DNA of 64,000 bases from BCD1 sp965230565. Lineage in GTDB: Bacteria > Bacteroidota > Bacteroidia > Chitinophagales > Saprospiraceae. A program made the translations under genes and the position numbers. Location of the stretch: the NCBI GenBank assembly GCA_965230565.1, contig CBDDLH010000016.1, forward strand, positions 930,001 to 994,000, given 5' to 3'. Under the pieces are notes generated by a model, which was not told where the DNA came from, did not search any database, and saw nothing but the letters and a program-made list of their open reading frames with translations. Each line of letters begins with the position of its first letter. Positions within the stretch are counted from its first letter, which is position 1. Positions 43,754 to 53,062 of this stretch are shown here, piece by piece.

Positions 43754-44479
43754 CTATTTACCCCACTTCCTCAATTGATTCAGCACTGCCCTGAAATCTT
43801 TGGGTAATGGAGCCTCAAAAGTCATGGTTTCACCGTTTTCAGGATGTTTTATAGTAAGTTTTGATGCATGAAGAGCGTTCCTCTTCATAAGCGGACGTTC
43901 CTCATCAAACTTTCCTTTTCGGAATCCTTTGAGTTTTATTTCCGAAAGGTATAATTCTTCCCTGGAACCATATACGGCGTCAACTGCCAGAGGATGTCCA
44001 ATAGCTGCCATATGTACCCTGATCTGATGGGTTCTTCCTGTTTTGATGTCTGCCTCGAGAAAAGTAAAATTTCGAAACCGTTCCAAAACATTGTAAAGGG
44101 TTAATGCATTTTTGCCTTTCGCGGACACCACCATTCGACCCGAAATAGAATTGTGTGCAGCGATAGGTTTGTCTATTTCTCCCTTATCATCATATACCTT
44201 GCCTTCAACCAGTGCTTTATAGATTTTGGTCACCTCCCTATTCTGGAATTGCATGGAAAGGTTTTTATGGGCCTCCGGAGTTCTGGCAAAACAAATAACT
44301 CCACTGGTTAATGCATCGAGTCTGTGAACCGTAAAACAGGAATCAAATCTTTTATTCAGCACCTCCAAGAGGCTTGCTCCCTGGTTTGCAGAACGCCCCG
44401 GAATAGAAAGCACTCCTGATGGTTTGTTTACTACCAACAGGGCTTGATCTTTGTAAATAATTTCCGGTTTAAAAGCCAT
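43754..44479 (-). CDS. RluA-family pseudouridine synthase
   Basis: 241 residues, cytoplasmic. Isomerises uridine to pseudouridine in rRNA or tRNA. The catalytic motif VHRLDALTSG is at 51-60 with Asp55; KPSGVLSIPG and the later TGRTHQIRVHMAAIGHPLAVDAVYG complete the family signature. No S4 domain is present at the N-terminus. It is the last gene of a minus-strand cluster, 57 bases after the RibF-GT2 gene. The target position cannot be told. Confidence 0.92.
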   Translation of the reverse strand: MAFKPEIIYKDQALLVVNKPSGVLSIPGRSANQGASLLEVLNKRFDSCFTVHRLDALTSGVICFARTPEAHKNLSMQFQNREVTKIYKALVEGKVYDDKGEIDKPIAAHNSISGRMVVSAKGKNALTLYNVLERFRNFTFLEADIKTGRTHQIRVHMAAIGHPLAVDAVYGSREELYLSEIKLKGFRKGKFDEERPLMKRNALHASKLTIKHPENGETMTFEAPLPKDFRAVLNQLRKWGK

Positions 44480-44536
44480 CGTAATTAATGGTGAATTGAT
44501 TTTATGCAGGGATATGCTAATTGACCTTTAATTAGA

Positions 44537-46528
44537 TCAAAACAACTCCGAAAACTTTCGCCGTTTTTTGAAATAGAAGTTCCATATTACGCTTCCTTTG
44601 TACACCCCGTTGTCATTCCAGTCCCCGACTTTTGCTTCAAGCACTAATTTTTTATAAAACCTGCGCTTTTTTATCAGGCTCGGAAATTGGGAATAAAACT
44701 TGATGTGAGCTTTAAGGATCATCCAGATGAAATTGAATTCTCCTCTTGAAAGAAACAACATGGCAGCTGCTCCATCGAGGATCAATCTGAAAAAAACGAT
44801 CCAGAAAAGGTGCCTTTTGGATTCATTTTTGAACAAGGTATATAAGGAATTCCTGAAATTCAGGTATGTCTTTCTGGGACTGACATAATTCAGCGTTCCT
44901 CCTCCCACATGATACACCTCTGACTGAGGCACAACCGCAATGCCATATCCTGCCCTTTTCAACCTCCAGCATAGGTCAATTTCTTCAAAATGGGCAAAAT
45001 AGTCTTCGTCAAACCCACCCAGTTTATGAAATAATTCAGACCGTATGACCATGGCAGCTCCGGACGCCCAAAAGACTTCAGCCGCATCATCATACTGTCC
45101 CTCATCATCCTCTAAAACATTCAGGATTCTACCTCTGCAAAAGGGGTATCCCATTACATCCATCCATCCTCCCGCAGCTCCGGCATGTTCAAAGGACTCT
45201 TTGTTGTGATAGGCTTTGATCTTTGGTTGGCAAGCTGCAATATTAGGGTGATCCTCCATGTATTGAAGTATCGGCTCCAGCCAACCTTTGGGAGTTTCCA
45301 CATCCGAATTCAGCAAAACGTAGTAATCCGCATCTTCCTCTTTTAAGGCTATATTGTATCCCTTAGCGAAACCATGATTTTTATTGAGTTCTATACAGCT
45401 GACCCTGGGGAAATTGGATTTCACATAATCGACAGAATCATCCTCGGAATCATTATCAGCGACTACTACCCTGGATTCTGCAGGTGCACCTGCTACCACT
45501 CCGGGCAGGAAATCCTCCAAATACTGGCGGGTATTATAATTTAGTATGACGATGGATGAGGTCGGCAAAGTTTTTTTTTTGGATGGCTCTTTTTCCAGCT
45601 TCAATAAGCAGTCAAGGCTATCTTTTTTGTCTCTCGCAAGCTGTGCCTTTAATTCTTCAAGGTCTTCAAATTTTACATCCTCTCTAATAAAATCGACCAA
45701 TTCTATTTCGATTTGCTCATCATAGATCTTTTGATTAAAATCGAAAATATTCACCTCGATGGAAGTAGCTCCATCTTCTGTAATGGTTGGCCTGTTGCCA
45801 ATGTAAAGCATACCCCGGTATTTTCGGAGTTTGTAATTTACATAAACCGCATAAATGCCAATGGGCGGAATTATCTTGGCTTTCTCTTCAATATGTATAT
45901 TGGCTGTTGGAAACCCTAATTTGGAACCTGTTTTATGTCCATGGACTACTGTTCCGGTCAACAGGAAATTATGCCCCAGTAATTCTGCGGCATTTTTAAC
46001 CTCCCCGGCTTTAATGGCATTCCTGATTTTTGTTGAACTGATAGAAATGTCCTTGATGGTTTGTTTTTTGATCTCAATCAGATCGTAGCCACCTTCCTTA
46101 GCATGAAACTTCAAATAGTTAAAATCCCCTTGTCTATTCAGACCAAACCGGTGGTCATAACCAATAACAATGGTAGCAGGATTAAATTTTTCAATGAGGA
46201 ATTTGTGGATATACTCATCAGCACTTTGCTGGGCAAATTCAATGGTAAATGGTACTACAACTACATTATCAAGTCCCAGTTTTTCAAAGAGTTTGATCTT
46301 TTCGTCAATGGTATTGATCAACTCCAGCGTATTGTCTTTAGGATAAATGATCTGGCGGGGATGGGGATGGAAAGTGATGACTACACTTTCTCCTCCGGTA
46401 CTTTGGGCTAACTGGCAAACCTTCTCAATAATCTTTTGATGCCCACAATGTACTCCATCAAAAGAGCCGATGGTAATTACGGCCTTTTCGAACTTTGGCA
46501 AATCATTTAAATCTCTGTATACTTTCAT
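44537..46528 (-). CDS. ribF: RibF (riboflavin kinase/FAD synthetase) fused to a GT2 glycosyltransferase
   Basis: 663 residues. Residues 1-~310 are a full RibF: adenylyltransferase motif GSFDGVHCGH at 21-30, TFHPHPR, SISSTKIRNAI, and flavokinase GSKLGFPTAN at 201-210. It makes FMN and FAD from riboflavin. After a Lys-rich linker (SKKKT, 316-320), residues ~323-600 are a family 2 glycosyltransferase: IVILNYNT, ADNDSEDDS, LLNSDVETPKGW, FEEIDLCWRLKRAG, plus a C-terminal hydrophobic stretch. This pairing is not one I know. The linker codons contain an A10 tract (45571-45580), where one base more or less would end RibF within 13-15 codons. No ATG precedes the GT part. So it is either a real fusion, a slippage site or an indel artefact. 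Confidence 0.85.
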   Translation of the reverse strand: MKVYRDLNDLPKFEKAVITIGSFDGVHCGHQKIIEKVCQLAQSTGGESVVITFHPHPRQIIYPKDNTLELINTIDEKIKLFEKLGLDNVVVVPFTIEFAQQSADEYIHKFLIEKFNPATIVIGYDHRFGLNRQGDFNYLKFHAKEGGYDLIEIKKQTIKDISISSTKIRNAIKAGEVKNAAELLGHNFLLTGTVVHGHKTGSKLGFPTANIHIEEKAKIIPPIGIYAVYVNYKLRKYRGMLYIGNRPTITEDGATSIEVNIFDFNQKIYDEQIEIELVDFIREDVKFEDLEELKAQLARDKKDSLDCLLKLEKEPSKKKTLPTSSIVILNYNTRQYLEDFLPGVVAGAPAESRVVVADNDSEDDSVDYVKSNFPRVSCIELNKNHGFAKGYNIALKEEDADYYVLLNSDVETPKGWLEPILQYMEDHPNIAACQPKIKAYHNKESFEHAGAAGGWMDVMGYPFCRGRILNVLEDDEGQYDDAAEVFWASGAAMVIRSELFHKLGGFDEDYFAHFEEIDLCWRLKRAGYGIAVVPQSEVYHVGGGTLNYVSPRKTYLNFRNSLYTLFKNESKRHLFWIVFFRLILDGAAAMLFLSRGEFNFIWMILKAHIKFYSQFPSLIKKRRFYKKLVLEAKVGDWNDNGVYKGSVIWNFYFKKRRKFSELF

Positions 46529-46535
46529 GGTGGTG

Positions 46536-46543
46536 CAAAAATA
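46536..46543 (-). promoter_or_regulatory. Candidate -7 element TATTTTTG upstream of ribF
   Basis: An exact TAnnTTTG on the minus strand in the 53-base gap before ribF; only 7 bases from the start codon, so the leader would be very short. Confidence 0.4.
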
Positions 46544-46581
46544 AAATTTGCCTTGAATAAAAAGGTCCGGGAATGTATTTT

Positions 46582-47070
46582 TTATTCATTTTCAGTCTCT
46601 CCGGCGGTCAAAGACCTCATTTTATTCAAAATCTGATCAATATCATAATTCTCCTCACTAAGCACATGCATCCTGCCATCAGTTTCCTCAATGAATAACA
46701 TTCTTACATTATTGATGGTTGTTCCGGGGCTGACAAGGGATCTCTTGCCATTCATTTCAATATAGGCACGAAGAATTTCATCATATTCCGCAACACCATA
46801 GGAAGTTTCGATCCTATCCTCATACAAAGTTACCGGGCCAATTTTCTTCATACTCCAAAAGCTGAAAAAAGCGGTGGCCGCTGCAATAATGAGTGCAAAA
46901 AACACTAACAAAGCTACCATCATTTGCCTTCGGTAAGCATCTCCTGAACTTTTTCTTTTAAACAAAAAATATAAGGCAACTCCTGAAGCAAGTACTACAA
47001 TCAGGCTTCCCCAAAAAGAAAAATTATCTGAAGTATTGGTAGGTGAAAATGTATGTAATGCTTCTTCCAT
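46582..47070 (-). CDS. Two-helix membrane protein with PH-like cytoplasmic domain
   Basis: 162 residues. Two membrane segments (~19-38 and ~47-70), then a soluble domain of ~90 residues whose strand pattern (GPVTLYEDRIETSYGVAEYDEILRAYIE, then ...VRMLFIEETDGRMHVLSE) resembles bacterial PH-like domains, ending in a helix. Function unknown. Follows DUF4340 gene by 15 bases and precedes ribF by 53, so it is probably co-transcribed. Confidence 0.75.
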   Translation of the reverse strand: MEEALHTFSPTNTSDNFSFWGSLIVVLASGVALYFLFKRKSSGDAYRRQMMVALLVFFALIIAAATAFFSFWSMKKIGPVTLYEDRIETSYGVAEYDEILRAYIEMNGKRSLVSPGTTINNVRMLFIEETDGRMHVLSEENYDIDQILNKMRSLTAGETENE

Positions 47071-47085
47071 GAGTTCAATTATTAA

Positions 47086-48030
47086 TTAATTTATGCCCTC
47101 GGTCAACAATTGTTCCAAGCGTGTGAAAAATAAATGATATAACCCTGCAGAATCACTTTCGACCCAGGAATCAGGATTTTGTTCTGAATGTAAAACATAG
47201 GTGTTCAGCCAGGTAGAATCCCAGTAACAATTTACCTCAACAATCCCTGCTGCTTCAAGTTCAAAACTGATTCCCTTAAAAAACAACTCCCCTACTCTTG
47301 TCTCATCAAAGTTGTCGGCAAAAACCTCACCTCTTACGATTCGAAGAGATTCCAGGTAATTTTCGATGCTACGGGTATCCAGGTGCATTCCATTTACATC
47401 AAACCAGTTTTGATCTACTTTCTCGACAACATATAGAGTATCCAGGTTTTTGAAGATTACTTTCTGAATATCCTGCTGGTCCGGAAAATTAATAAAATGT
47501 TTGTTCCTGTATTGATCGAAATTCAGGTTGGCAAAGGAAAGGTTATTACCAACAACTTCATACACTTCCTTTTGCTCGAAAAGTCTGATGAAAGGTTGAG
47601 CATTTCCAGTTTCTTCCACCCCACTCTTCTTTCCAATGTAAAAATCTTCTATTTTTCCATTATTCCCCAGCACCTCAACTCGGGGTCCCTGATTAATTCC
47701 TACCCCAAAATCTTTCCAGCTGTCAGCATTATCCGCCACAATCCGGGTGGTCTGAATTTTCTTGAGTTCTCCCAGAAGCATTTTCAAAGCCTTTTTATTG
47801 GCCATCGTACTAATATTGCCTTGAGAAGCAATCCACCCCTGAGGTTCACGTACCAGTAAAATGGGATGGTCATCTGCAGGAAAAGTGAGCCTTACTATCT
47901 CTACTAAGGAAGTATCCAAATCAATCAGCGTAGTTTCAAATTCGTCAGATCTGGTACTTTTTGCATATCGATCTATGGCAATAAAAGTTGCCAGCAGTAT
48001 GATTATCCAAACGATCGTTTTTCTTTTCAT
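47086..48030 (-). CDS. DUF4340 domain protein, membrane-anchored
   Basis: 314 residues. One N-terminal membrane helix (~6-22), the rest periplasmic. The body matches DUF4340: VRLTFPADDHPILLVREPQGW, DFGVGINQGPRVEVLGNN, FIRLFEQKEVYEVVGN. In Bacteroidota and elsewhere DUF4340 proteins often accompany GldG-type ABC transporter components, but none is present here. The ATG lies two bases past the rdgB stop, so the two are translationally coupled. Confidence 0.82.
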   Translation of the reverse strand: MKRKTIVWIIILLATFIAIDRYAKSTRSDEFETTLIDLDTSLVEIVRLTFPADDHPILLVREPQGWIASQGNISTMANKKALKMLLGELKKIQTTRIVADNADSWKDFGVGINQGPRVEVLGNNGKIEDFYIGKKSGVEETGNAQPFIRLFEQKEVYEVVGNNLSFANLNFDQYRNKHFINFPDQQDIQKVIFKNLDTLYVVEKVDQNWFDVNGMHLDTRSIENYLESLRIVRGEVFADNFDETRVGELFFKGISFELEAAGIVEVNCYWDSTWLNTYVLHSEQNPDSWVESDSAGLYHLFFTRLEQLLTEGIN

Positions 48031-48032
48031 GT

Positions 48033-48611
48033 TTATTGATTCTCAAAAAAAGCGATCAATTTTTTTACAGCTTTTGCCCGATGGCTGATCACGTTTTTGG
48101 CCTCGGCTGTCATTTCAGCAAATGAGGTTTGAAAACCTTCAGGTATAAAAACCGGATCATAACCAAATCCTCCATTACCCTGTCTTCCCCGGGAGATCCC
48201 CCCTTCAGCGACTCCTTCAAACAGGAACTCTTCTCCATTTAGTATCAAGGCAATTATAGTTCGAAACCGGGCAGTTCTTTTATTTTCTCCGTCAAGGTTT
48301 TTCAATAATAGATCAATATTATCATCAGGGGTACAATTTTCGCCTGCATAACGGGCAGTATAAACTCCGGGTTCCCCGTTCAGGGCATCTACGAACAGAC
48401 CAGTATCTTCAGCAAAACAATCCTGGCCAAAATTTTCATAAACATACCTGGCCTTTTGGAGTGCATTACCCTCCAGGGTTGGGTTGGTTTCAGGCAGCTC
48501 CTCCGTGCAGCCAATATCCTTCAGACCAATTATGGTCATTGTATCCGGCAAAACTTCATTTACCTCCCTAACCTTATTGGGGTTACCTGTGGCAAAAACA
48601 ATTTTTCTCAT
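48033..48611 (-). CDS. rdgB: Non-canonical purine NTP pyrophosphatase (RdgB/HAM1)
   Basis: 192 residues from MRKIVFATGNPNK at 48611; an upstream ATG at 48623 would add four residues. It hydrolyses ITP, dITP and XTP to monophosphates, keeping them out of nucleic acids. Signatures: FATGNPNKVREV at 5-16, EDTGLFVDALNGEPGVYTARYAG, GYDPVFIPEG, and SHRAKAV near the end. Part of the minus-strand cluster, coupled to the DUF4340 gene. Confidence 0.95.
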   Translation of the reverse strand: MRKIVFATGNPNKVREVNEVLPDTMTIIGLKDIGCTEELPETNPTLEGNALQKARYVYENFGQDCFAEDTGLFVDALNGEPGVYTARYAGENCTPDDNIDLLLKNLDGENKRTARFRTIIALILNGEEFLFEGVAEGGISRGRQGNGGFGYDPVFIPEGFQTSFAEMTAEAKNVISHRAKAVKKLIAFFENQ

Positions 48612-48641
48612 AGGTGTAGTCAATATGTTTCGTTTAAATTA

Positions 48642-49121
48642 TTACTGTTGCTTTTCAAAAAAAGATTTCAGAGACACCCAAAGTTGTTTAGCTTTAGGCC
48701 TGGCTCCTCCCTGGTCTTTTTCTTCTGTAAAAACATGGATAGCTTCTGTAAAGATTAGCTGCTTTTTTGCTAAATTTAGAGGATAATAAAAAGGGACCGT
48801 TATTTGAAGTCCCAAATCCTTTGGAGAGATCCCCATCAATACCAATGACTCAAATTCAAAATTTTGGATCAATTGAACAAAACTAACCCTTTGATTCGTC
48901 GTTATTAATATAAAAGGATCTTTTGGATATTGAATTCCCAGCGGGGATAATACGCTTTGCAAAAACTCAATTTCGTTTTCTACATTTTCACCTTTGGCGA
49001 TGACCATTACTTTTTTTTCACCCTGGCCGTGAAATTCCAGTGATAATTGGTCTGTATCTGCCAAATCGTAAAGTGGAAAATCCAAAAAGCCAGAAGTAGC
49101 ACCATGCTTGTTATTCGGCAT
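48642..49121 (-). CDS. Unrecognised cytoplasmic protein heading the rdgB cluster
   Basis: 159 residues, no signal or membrane helix, mixed alpha/beta character. Notable stretches: SGFLDFPLYDLA, EIEFLQSVLSPLGIQYPKDPFILIT, LVLMGISPKDLGLQI, and ENDS in KAKQLWVSLKSFF. I cannot name the family. It is the first gene of the cluster with a TAATTTTG element 25 bases upstream, and lies 30 bases before rdgB, suggesting a shared transcript. Confidence 0.7.
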   Translation of the reverse strand: MPNNKHGATSGFLDFPLYDLADTDQLSLEFHGQGEKKVMVIAKGENVENEIEFLQSVLSPLGIQYPKDPFILITTNQRVSFVQLIQNFEFESLVLMGISPKDLGLQITVPFYYPLNLAKKQLIFTEAIHVFTEEKDQGGARPKAKQLWVSLKSFFEKQQ

Positions 49122-49146
49122 TTTATTTGCAGTTTTTAGGTAATCA

Positions 49147-49154
49147 CAAAATTA
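49147..49154 (-). promoter_or_regulatory. -7 element TAATTTTG of the rdgB cluster
   Basis: An exact TAnnTTTG on the minus strand, 25 bases before the first gene (49121). The divergent ilvE gene starts 69 bases away. Confidence 0.45.
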
Positions 49155-49223
49155 ACACTCAGATGAAATGTTAAATTTTGTTTATTTCGAAATTTTTTGT
49201 AAACTTTGCAAAAAACAATACTT

Positions 49224-50306
49224 ATGAAATATAATATCAAAGTTACTAAAACTCAGGAGTCCCGCCTATCTTCCATGGATTTTAATAATATTCCTTTCGG
49301 AAAAGTTTTTTCCGATCATATGTTCGTCACGGAATATGTGGATGGAGAGTGGAAGAACCCAAGGATCGAGCCTTACGGTCCTATCACCATGAATCCCGCC
49401 GCCATGGTATTTCACTATGGCCAGGCCATTTTTGAAGGCATGAAAGCCTCCAAATACAAAGATGGCACACCTATGTTACTCAGACCTGAGTTGCATGCAA
49501 AAAGATTGAACAAATCAGCAGACAGGTTATGTATGCCGAATATTCCCGAAGACCTTTTTCTTCAGGGTTTACACACCTTAGTTGAGCTGGATCAGGGATG
49601 GATCCCACCTCAGGCAGGTAGCGCTCTTTACATTCGTCCATTTATGATCGCTACGGACGAATTTATTGGCGTGGGTGCATCCCAAACTTATAAGTTTATT
49701 ATTATGACCGGCCCTGTTGGTCCTTACTATCCAAAACCGATCCGCCTGATTGCCGAGCAAAAATATGTTAGAGCGATCAATGGAGGAACCGGGGAAGCCA
49801 AAGCAGCAGGAAATTACGCAGGATCATTATTGCCTGCAAAAGTTGCCAAAGAAAAAGGATTTGATCAGGTTATGTGGATGGATGGACATGAGTTCCGCTA
49901 CATTCAGGAAGTTGGGACCATGAACATTTTCTTTGTCATTGACGGAAAAGTTATCACCCCGGCAGCTGATGGAGCCATTCTTAAAGGAATTACCCGCAAG
50001 TGTATTATCGAACTGCTGGAAGAAAAAGGATATGATGTGGAAGTTCGTCCGCTTGACATCCATGAGGTTGTTGAAGCTTATGACAATGGTAAACTTGAGG
50101 AGATTTTCGGTGCCGGAACGGCAGTAGTTGTAGCCCATATTTCCGAATTGGGATATAAAGACAAGATAATGACCTTGCCTCCGGTTGAGGAAAGAAAGAT
50201 CGGACCAATGATCAAAAAAGAAATTGATAATTTGAGAATTGGGGAGATTGAAGATACCAGAGGCTGGTTCGTTCCTGCCAAAGCACCGGAAATGGCCGGA
50301 GCATAA
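49224..50306 (+). CDS. ilvE: Branched-chain amino acid aminotransferase
   Basis: 360 residues from the ATG at 49224; the TTG at 49206 is rejected. PLP enzyme of fold type IV, interconverting Leu/Ile/Val and their 2-oxo acids. The length and motifs match the BCAT/IlvE group with eukaryote-like spacing: FHYGQAIFEGMKA, RPELHAKRLNKSADRL, the PLP lysine K193 in GEAKAAGNYAGS, EVGTMNIFFV, and FGAGTAVVV. It has its own upstream region, with a less regular TAAACTTTG, and a terminator after it. Confidence 0.95.
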   Translation: MKYNIKVTKTQESRLSSMDFNNIPFGKVFSDHMFVTEYVDGEWKNPRIEPYGPITMNPAAMVFHYGQAIFEGMKASKYKDGTPMLLRPELHAKRLNKSADRLCMPNIPEDLFLQGLHTLVELDQGWIPPQAGSALYIRPFMIATDEFIGVGASQTYKFIIMTGPVGPYYPKPIRLIAEQKYVRAINGGTGEAKAAGNYAGSLLPAKVAKEKGFDQVMWMDGHEFRYIQEVGTMNIFFVIDGKVITPAADGAILKGITRKCIIELLEEKGYDVEVRPLDIHEVVEAYDNGKLEEIFGAGTAVVVAHISELGYKDKIMTLPPVEERKIGPMIKKEIDNLRIGEIEDTRGWFVPAKAPEMAGA

Positions 50307-50338
50307 TCACTCCTTTTTTGGGTTTGTAACATATAATA

Positions 50339-50377
50339 AATCCCGAATTCCTGATTACCGGAATTCGGGATTCTTTT
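50339..50377. terminator. Bidirectional terminator between ilvE and the hydrolase gene
   Basis: A perfect 13-bp stem AATCCCGAATTCC/GGAATTCGGGATT with an 8-base loop; T-rich tail after it on the plus strand. Confidence 0.85.
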
Positions 50378-50391
50378 TATAAGTCAATTAA

Positions 50392-51207
50392 TTACTTTAT
50401 TCCCAAATGCTCATCCAGGAAGGCACTAAATGCCTCCCAATAGGTTTCGTACCCCTCTGTGGTGCTCCACAAGGCTCTTGATCCATGTATTCCTGCTACC
50501 TCAGGTTTGAAATGAGTGACATTATCAGTCGGAATTTCCGAAACGAGTTTTTCAACCCCGGGTGTTTCCTTTTTGGAAGACGTAACAAATACAGCTGTTG
50601 ACATGTCTGAAATCTCTGATTGAATATTTATTCCGTCAAAATATTCTCCTGGGCTAAAAGCCGCAACAGCTCTCACTTTTGGGTTATCCTTGGCAATCAA
50701 TAGCGCCAAAGAAGCAGAATAAGAACTTCCGACCAATACTATCGGGTGATGAGCCGATCGTTCATACAAATAATCGATCGCCGCTTCAATATCTTGTCTT
50801 GCATCGAGATAATGAGTGGGTAAACCAGCTTCGCGTGCTTGTTTGGCTGTCTCATTAATGACACCATTGGCCTCCTTTCCGGAACGTTGATCAATAGCCA
50901 TACAAGAGTATCCTGCCTGGTTGATTTTTATGGCAGTACTCTTGTATTCTCCTCTGCTAAAACCAGCCTGATGGCATAAAAGAATCATAGGATTCTGTCC
51001 ATCTCTGAGATAGACATCTGCCTTTATCGATAAGGAATCCTTTGAGGGAAAAGTAATTTTCTCAATGGAAAGTGTTGGCACAATAGGTTTTTCTAATGCC
51101 TGATCACCAGTATTCTCACTTTGATTTTCATGGGTAGCAGATTGATCTGAAGAACCGGAACAGGCCCATAGGAGTATTAAGGTGAATAAAAGCAAATAAT
51201 TTTTCAT
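50392..51207 (-). CDS. Alpha/beta-hydrolase lipoprotein
   Basis: 271 residues. Lipoprotein signal with lipobox LLWAC followed by a Ser/Asn/Gln-rich linker (~17-45). The alpha/beta-hydrolase fold has nucleophile motif VGSSYSAS (G-x-S-x-S), MILLCHQAGFSRGEY near the oxyanion hole, and a C-terminal HGSRALW segment with the probable catalytic His. It resembles dienelactone-hydrolase-like esterases. It starts 24 bases after the upstream esterase gene, so the two form an operon. Substrate unknown. Confidence 0.85.
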   Translation of the reverse strand: MKNYLLLFTLILLWACSGSSDQSATHENQSENTGDQALEKPIVPTLSIEKITFPSKDSLSIKADVYLRDGQNPMILLCHQAGFSRGEYKSTAIKINQAGYSCMAIDQRSGKEANGVINETAKQAREAGLPTHYLDARQDIEAAIDYLYERSAHHPIVLVGSSYSASLALLIAKDNPKVRAVAAFSPGEYFDGINIQSEISDMSTAVFVTSSKKETPGVEKLVSEIPTDNVTHFKPEVAGIHGSRALWSTTEGYETYWEAFSAFLDEHLGIK

Positions 51208-51231
51208 TGTATATTCTTTTGTTTATGAGTA

Positions 51232-52965
51232 TCAATACCGCCAACTGGAAAGATCCGCTCCTTTGGGAGCCCTCGATTTAACTTCCTCTGCCCATTTGGG
51301 TATGAACATCCGGTGATACCTCAATCGGGATATGTGGTTGGGTTGTTCCGGGTCTCCGTTCCAACAATGCTCGGCCCGGTCACCATAGGTCACTTCACCA
51401 TTATAGGCAGGCTGATCGAGAGCGTTGAGTACTTCTTCTGCCAGGTAAACGGCATTGTTCAGGTAGTAATTATCCATATCTCCACAATAAATATGGATCT
51501 TGCCTTCCCAATCTTTACCATGTTTTCCCCAATCCCGTTGGAGTATGTAAGTAAGATCGTAATTCTCCTTCCAAAAATTAGCTACCCCGGAATCAATCTC
51601 ACCCGTTTTTTTATTCCATATCCGTTTAGGATATCCATCTTCTCCAACCGGAGAATATACGGCCTCCCAGATATCCCACTGCTGCCCGGAGCGACTTTTT
51701 GTCCCTAAAGCCAGCTCTCTGTGGTTCATTTCCATTAATGTGGCTGAAACTTGGCCCAGGTAATCCCTGTGTCCCGGACGTAAAGTGTTCTTAAAATCAC
51801 TTTCCAGGTAATAGGCATTTTTGTCTTCATAAATATTGACAAGACAATAGGCCCTGAAATCAATGGGATCCGGACAGGCTGCATAACAACCATTGTACTC
51901 AGTTGGATACTTTACCTGGACGGCCAAAGCTTCCCAGCCTCCGGTAGAGCCTCCATAGGTAAACCTGGCCCAGCCTTCTCCAATTCCTCTGAATTGTTCT
52001 TCAATAAATGGAATCAGCTCATAGGTGATAGCATCACCGTACGGTCCGAGGTTCTCAGAATTCACCGCATACGAATCGTCATAATACGGATTGGCATGTT
52101 GAATTTTTATGGCCAACACCCTTGGAAAATCAGGCCCGGTCCATGCCTTGTAAAAATCATGGGCTTCCTGCTGAACAATTTTATTATAACCACTTATCTG
52201 AAATCTCTCACTGTAATCAGGTTCCAGATCAGGATCCGGAGGAATGGTTCTGAATCCGCCAAAGTCATAAGGGAAATGACCATGCATTATGGCTAAAGGA
52301 TATTTAACATCCGGATTTTCGTCAAAACCTTCAGGCAACAAAACATGTGCTCCCAGATACATGGGACGTCCCCAAAATTCTGAAAGTAGCTCACTCTTTA
52401 ACTTTACATGTTTGATGTATTTCGTATCCTCAGGTTCGTCAATCACCGGGATTTCATTTTCAAGGGATAATTTAATCACACTTGATCCCTTTAGCATTAC
52501 CTTGACGGGCGTAGAATAAAGATTACCAGGAGCACGATTCCACTTTTGTCCTTCTCCCCTGTCCATCGGGAGCTTAACCGTATGACCGTCCCCACGATTA
52601 AAGGTTTCATATTGGTGAAATAATGCCTGAATAAAATACTCTCTCGGGGGTATGTCAGCCTGTTTTTCTACAGGGAATCCAAATACACCGGATCCGGAAA
52701 CGACAATTTTCCCGGTTGAGGCATCAAAATCCTCCACATCCATACCGAAAAGTAACTGGGTATCAGGTCCATCCTTGATTTGAAAGCGAGGCTCGGCTTC
52801 ATCGTTAGTGGACAACATTACCATTATTCTTCCGTCCTTTACTCCCTCTGCCAAAGCTTCCGGAATATATATTTCAAAAACAGGACCTACATTTTCTTTC
52901 TTTTGTTCTTGACAAGAAATCATCCCTGCACAAACGAACAGGAATACAAAAAATAAGTGCCGCAT
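51232..52965 (-). CDS. Esterase-like lipoprotein
   Basis: 577 residues. Lipobox GMISC at the end of the signal. The N-terminal ~200 residues form a beta domain; the C-terminal part (~200-560) is an alpha/beta-hydrolase of the putative-esterase (Esterase D-like) type, with YGGSTGGWEALAVQVKYP as nucleophile elbow (G-G-S-T-G-G) and DRAEHCWNGDP near the catalytic His. YPLAIMHGHFPYDFGG matches the region before the oxyanion hole. First gene of a two-gene operon with the smaller hydrolase. Probably outer-membrane or periplasmic; substrate unknown. Confidence 0.85.
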   Translation of the reverse strand: MRHLFFVFLFVCAGMISCQEQKKENVGPVFEIYIPEALAEGVKDGRIMVMLSTNDEAEPRFQIKDGPDTQLLFGMDVEDFDASTGKIVVSGSGVFGFPVEKQADIPPREYFIQALFHQYETFNRGDGHTVKLPMDRGEGQKWNRAPGNLYSTPVKVMLKGSSVIKLSLENEIPVIDEPEDTKYIKHVKLKSELLSEFWGRPMYLGAHVLLPEGFDENPDVKYPLAIMHGHFPYDFGGFRTIPPDPDLEPDYSERFQISGYNKIVQQEAHDFYKAWTGPDFPRVLAIKIQHANPYYDDSYAVNSENLGPYGDAITYELIPFIEEQFRGIGEGWARFTYGGSTGGWEALAVQVKYPTEYNGCYAACPDPIDFRAYCLVNIYEDKNAYYLESDFKNTLRPGHRDYLGQVSATLMEMNHRELALGTKSRSGQQWDIWEAVYSPVGEDGYPKRIWNKKTGEIDSGVANFWKENYDLTYILQRDWGKHGKDWEGKIHIYCGDMDNYYLNNAVYLAEEVLNALDQPAYNGEVTYGDRAEHCWNGDPEQPNHISRLRYHRMFIPKWAEEVKSRAPKGADLSSWRY

Positions 52966-53062
52966 TACCAGTTGAGTTTTTAGTTAAGCATGATTAGTTG
53001 CTCAAAATAGGAAAATTTTTTTACTAGTCAATTCCCGAAAAGCAGTTACCTTTAAAGTTCAT

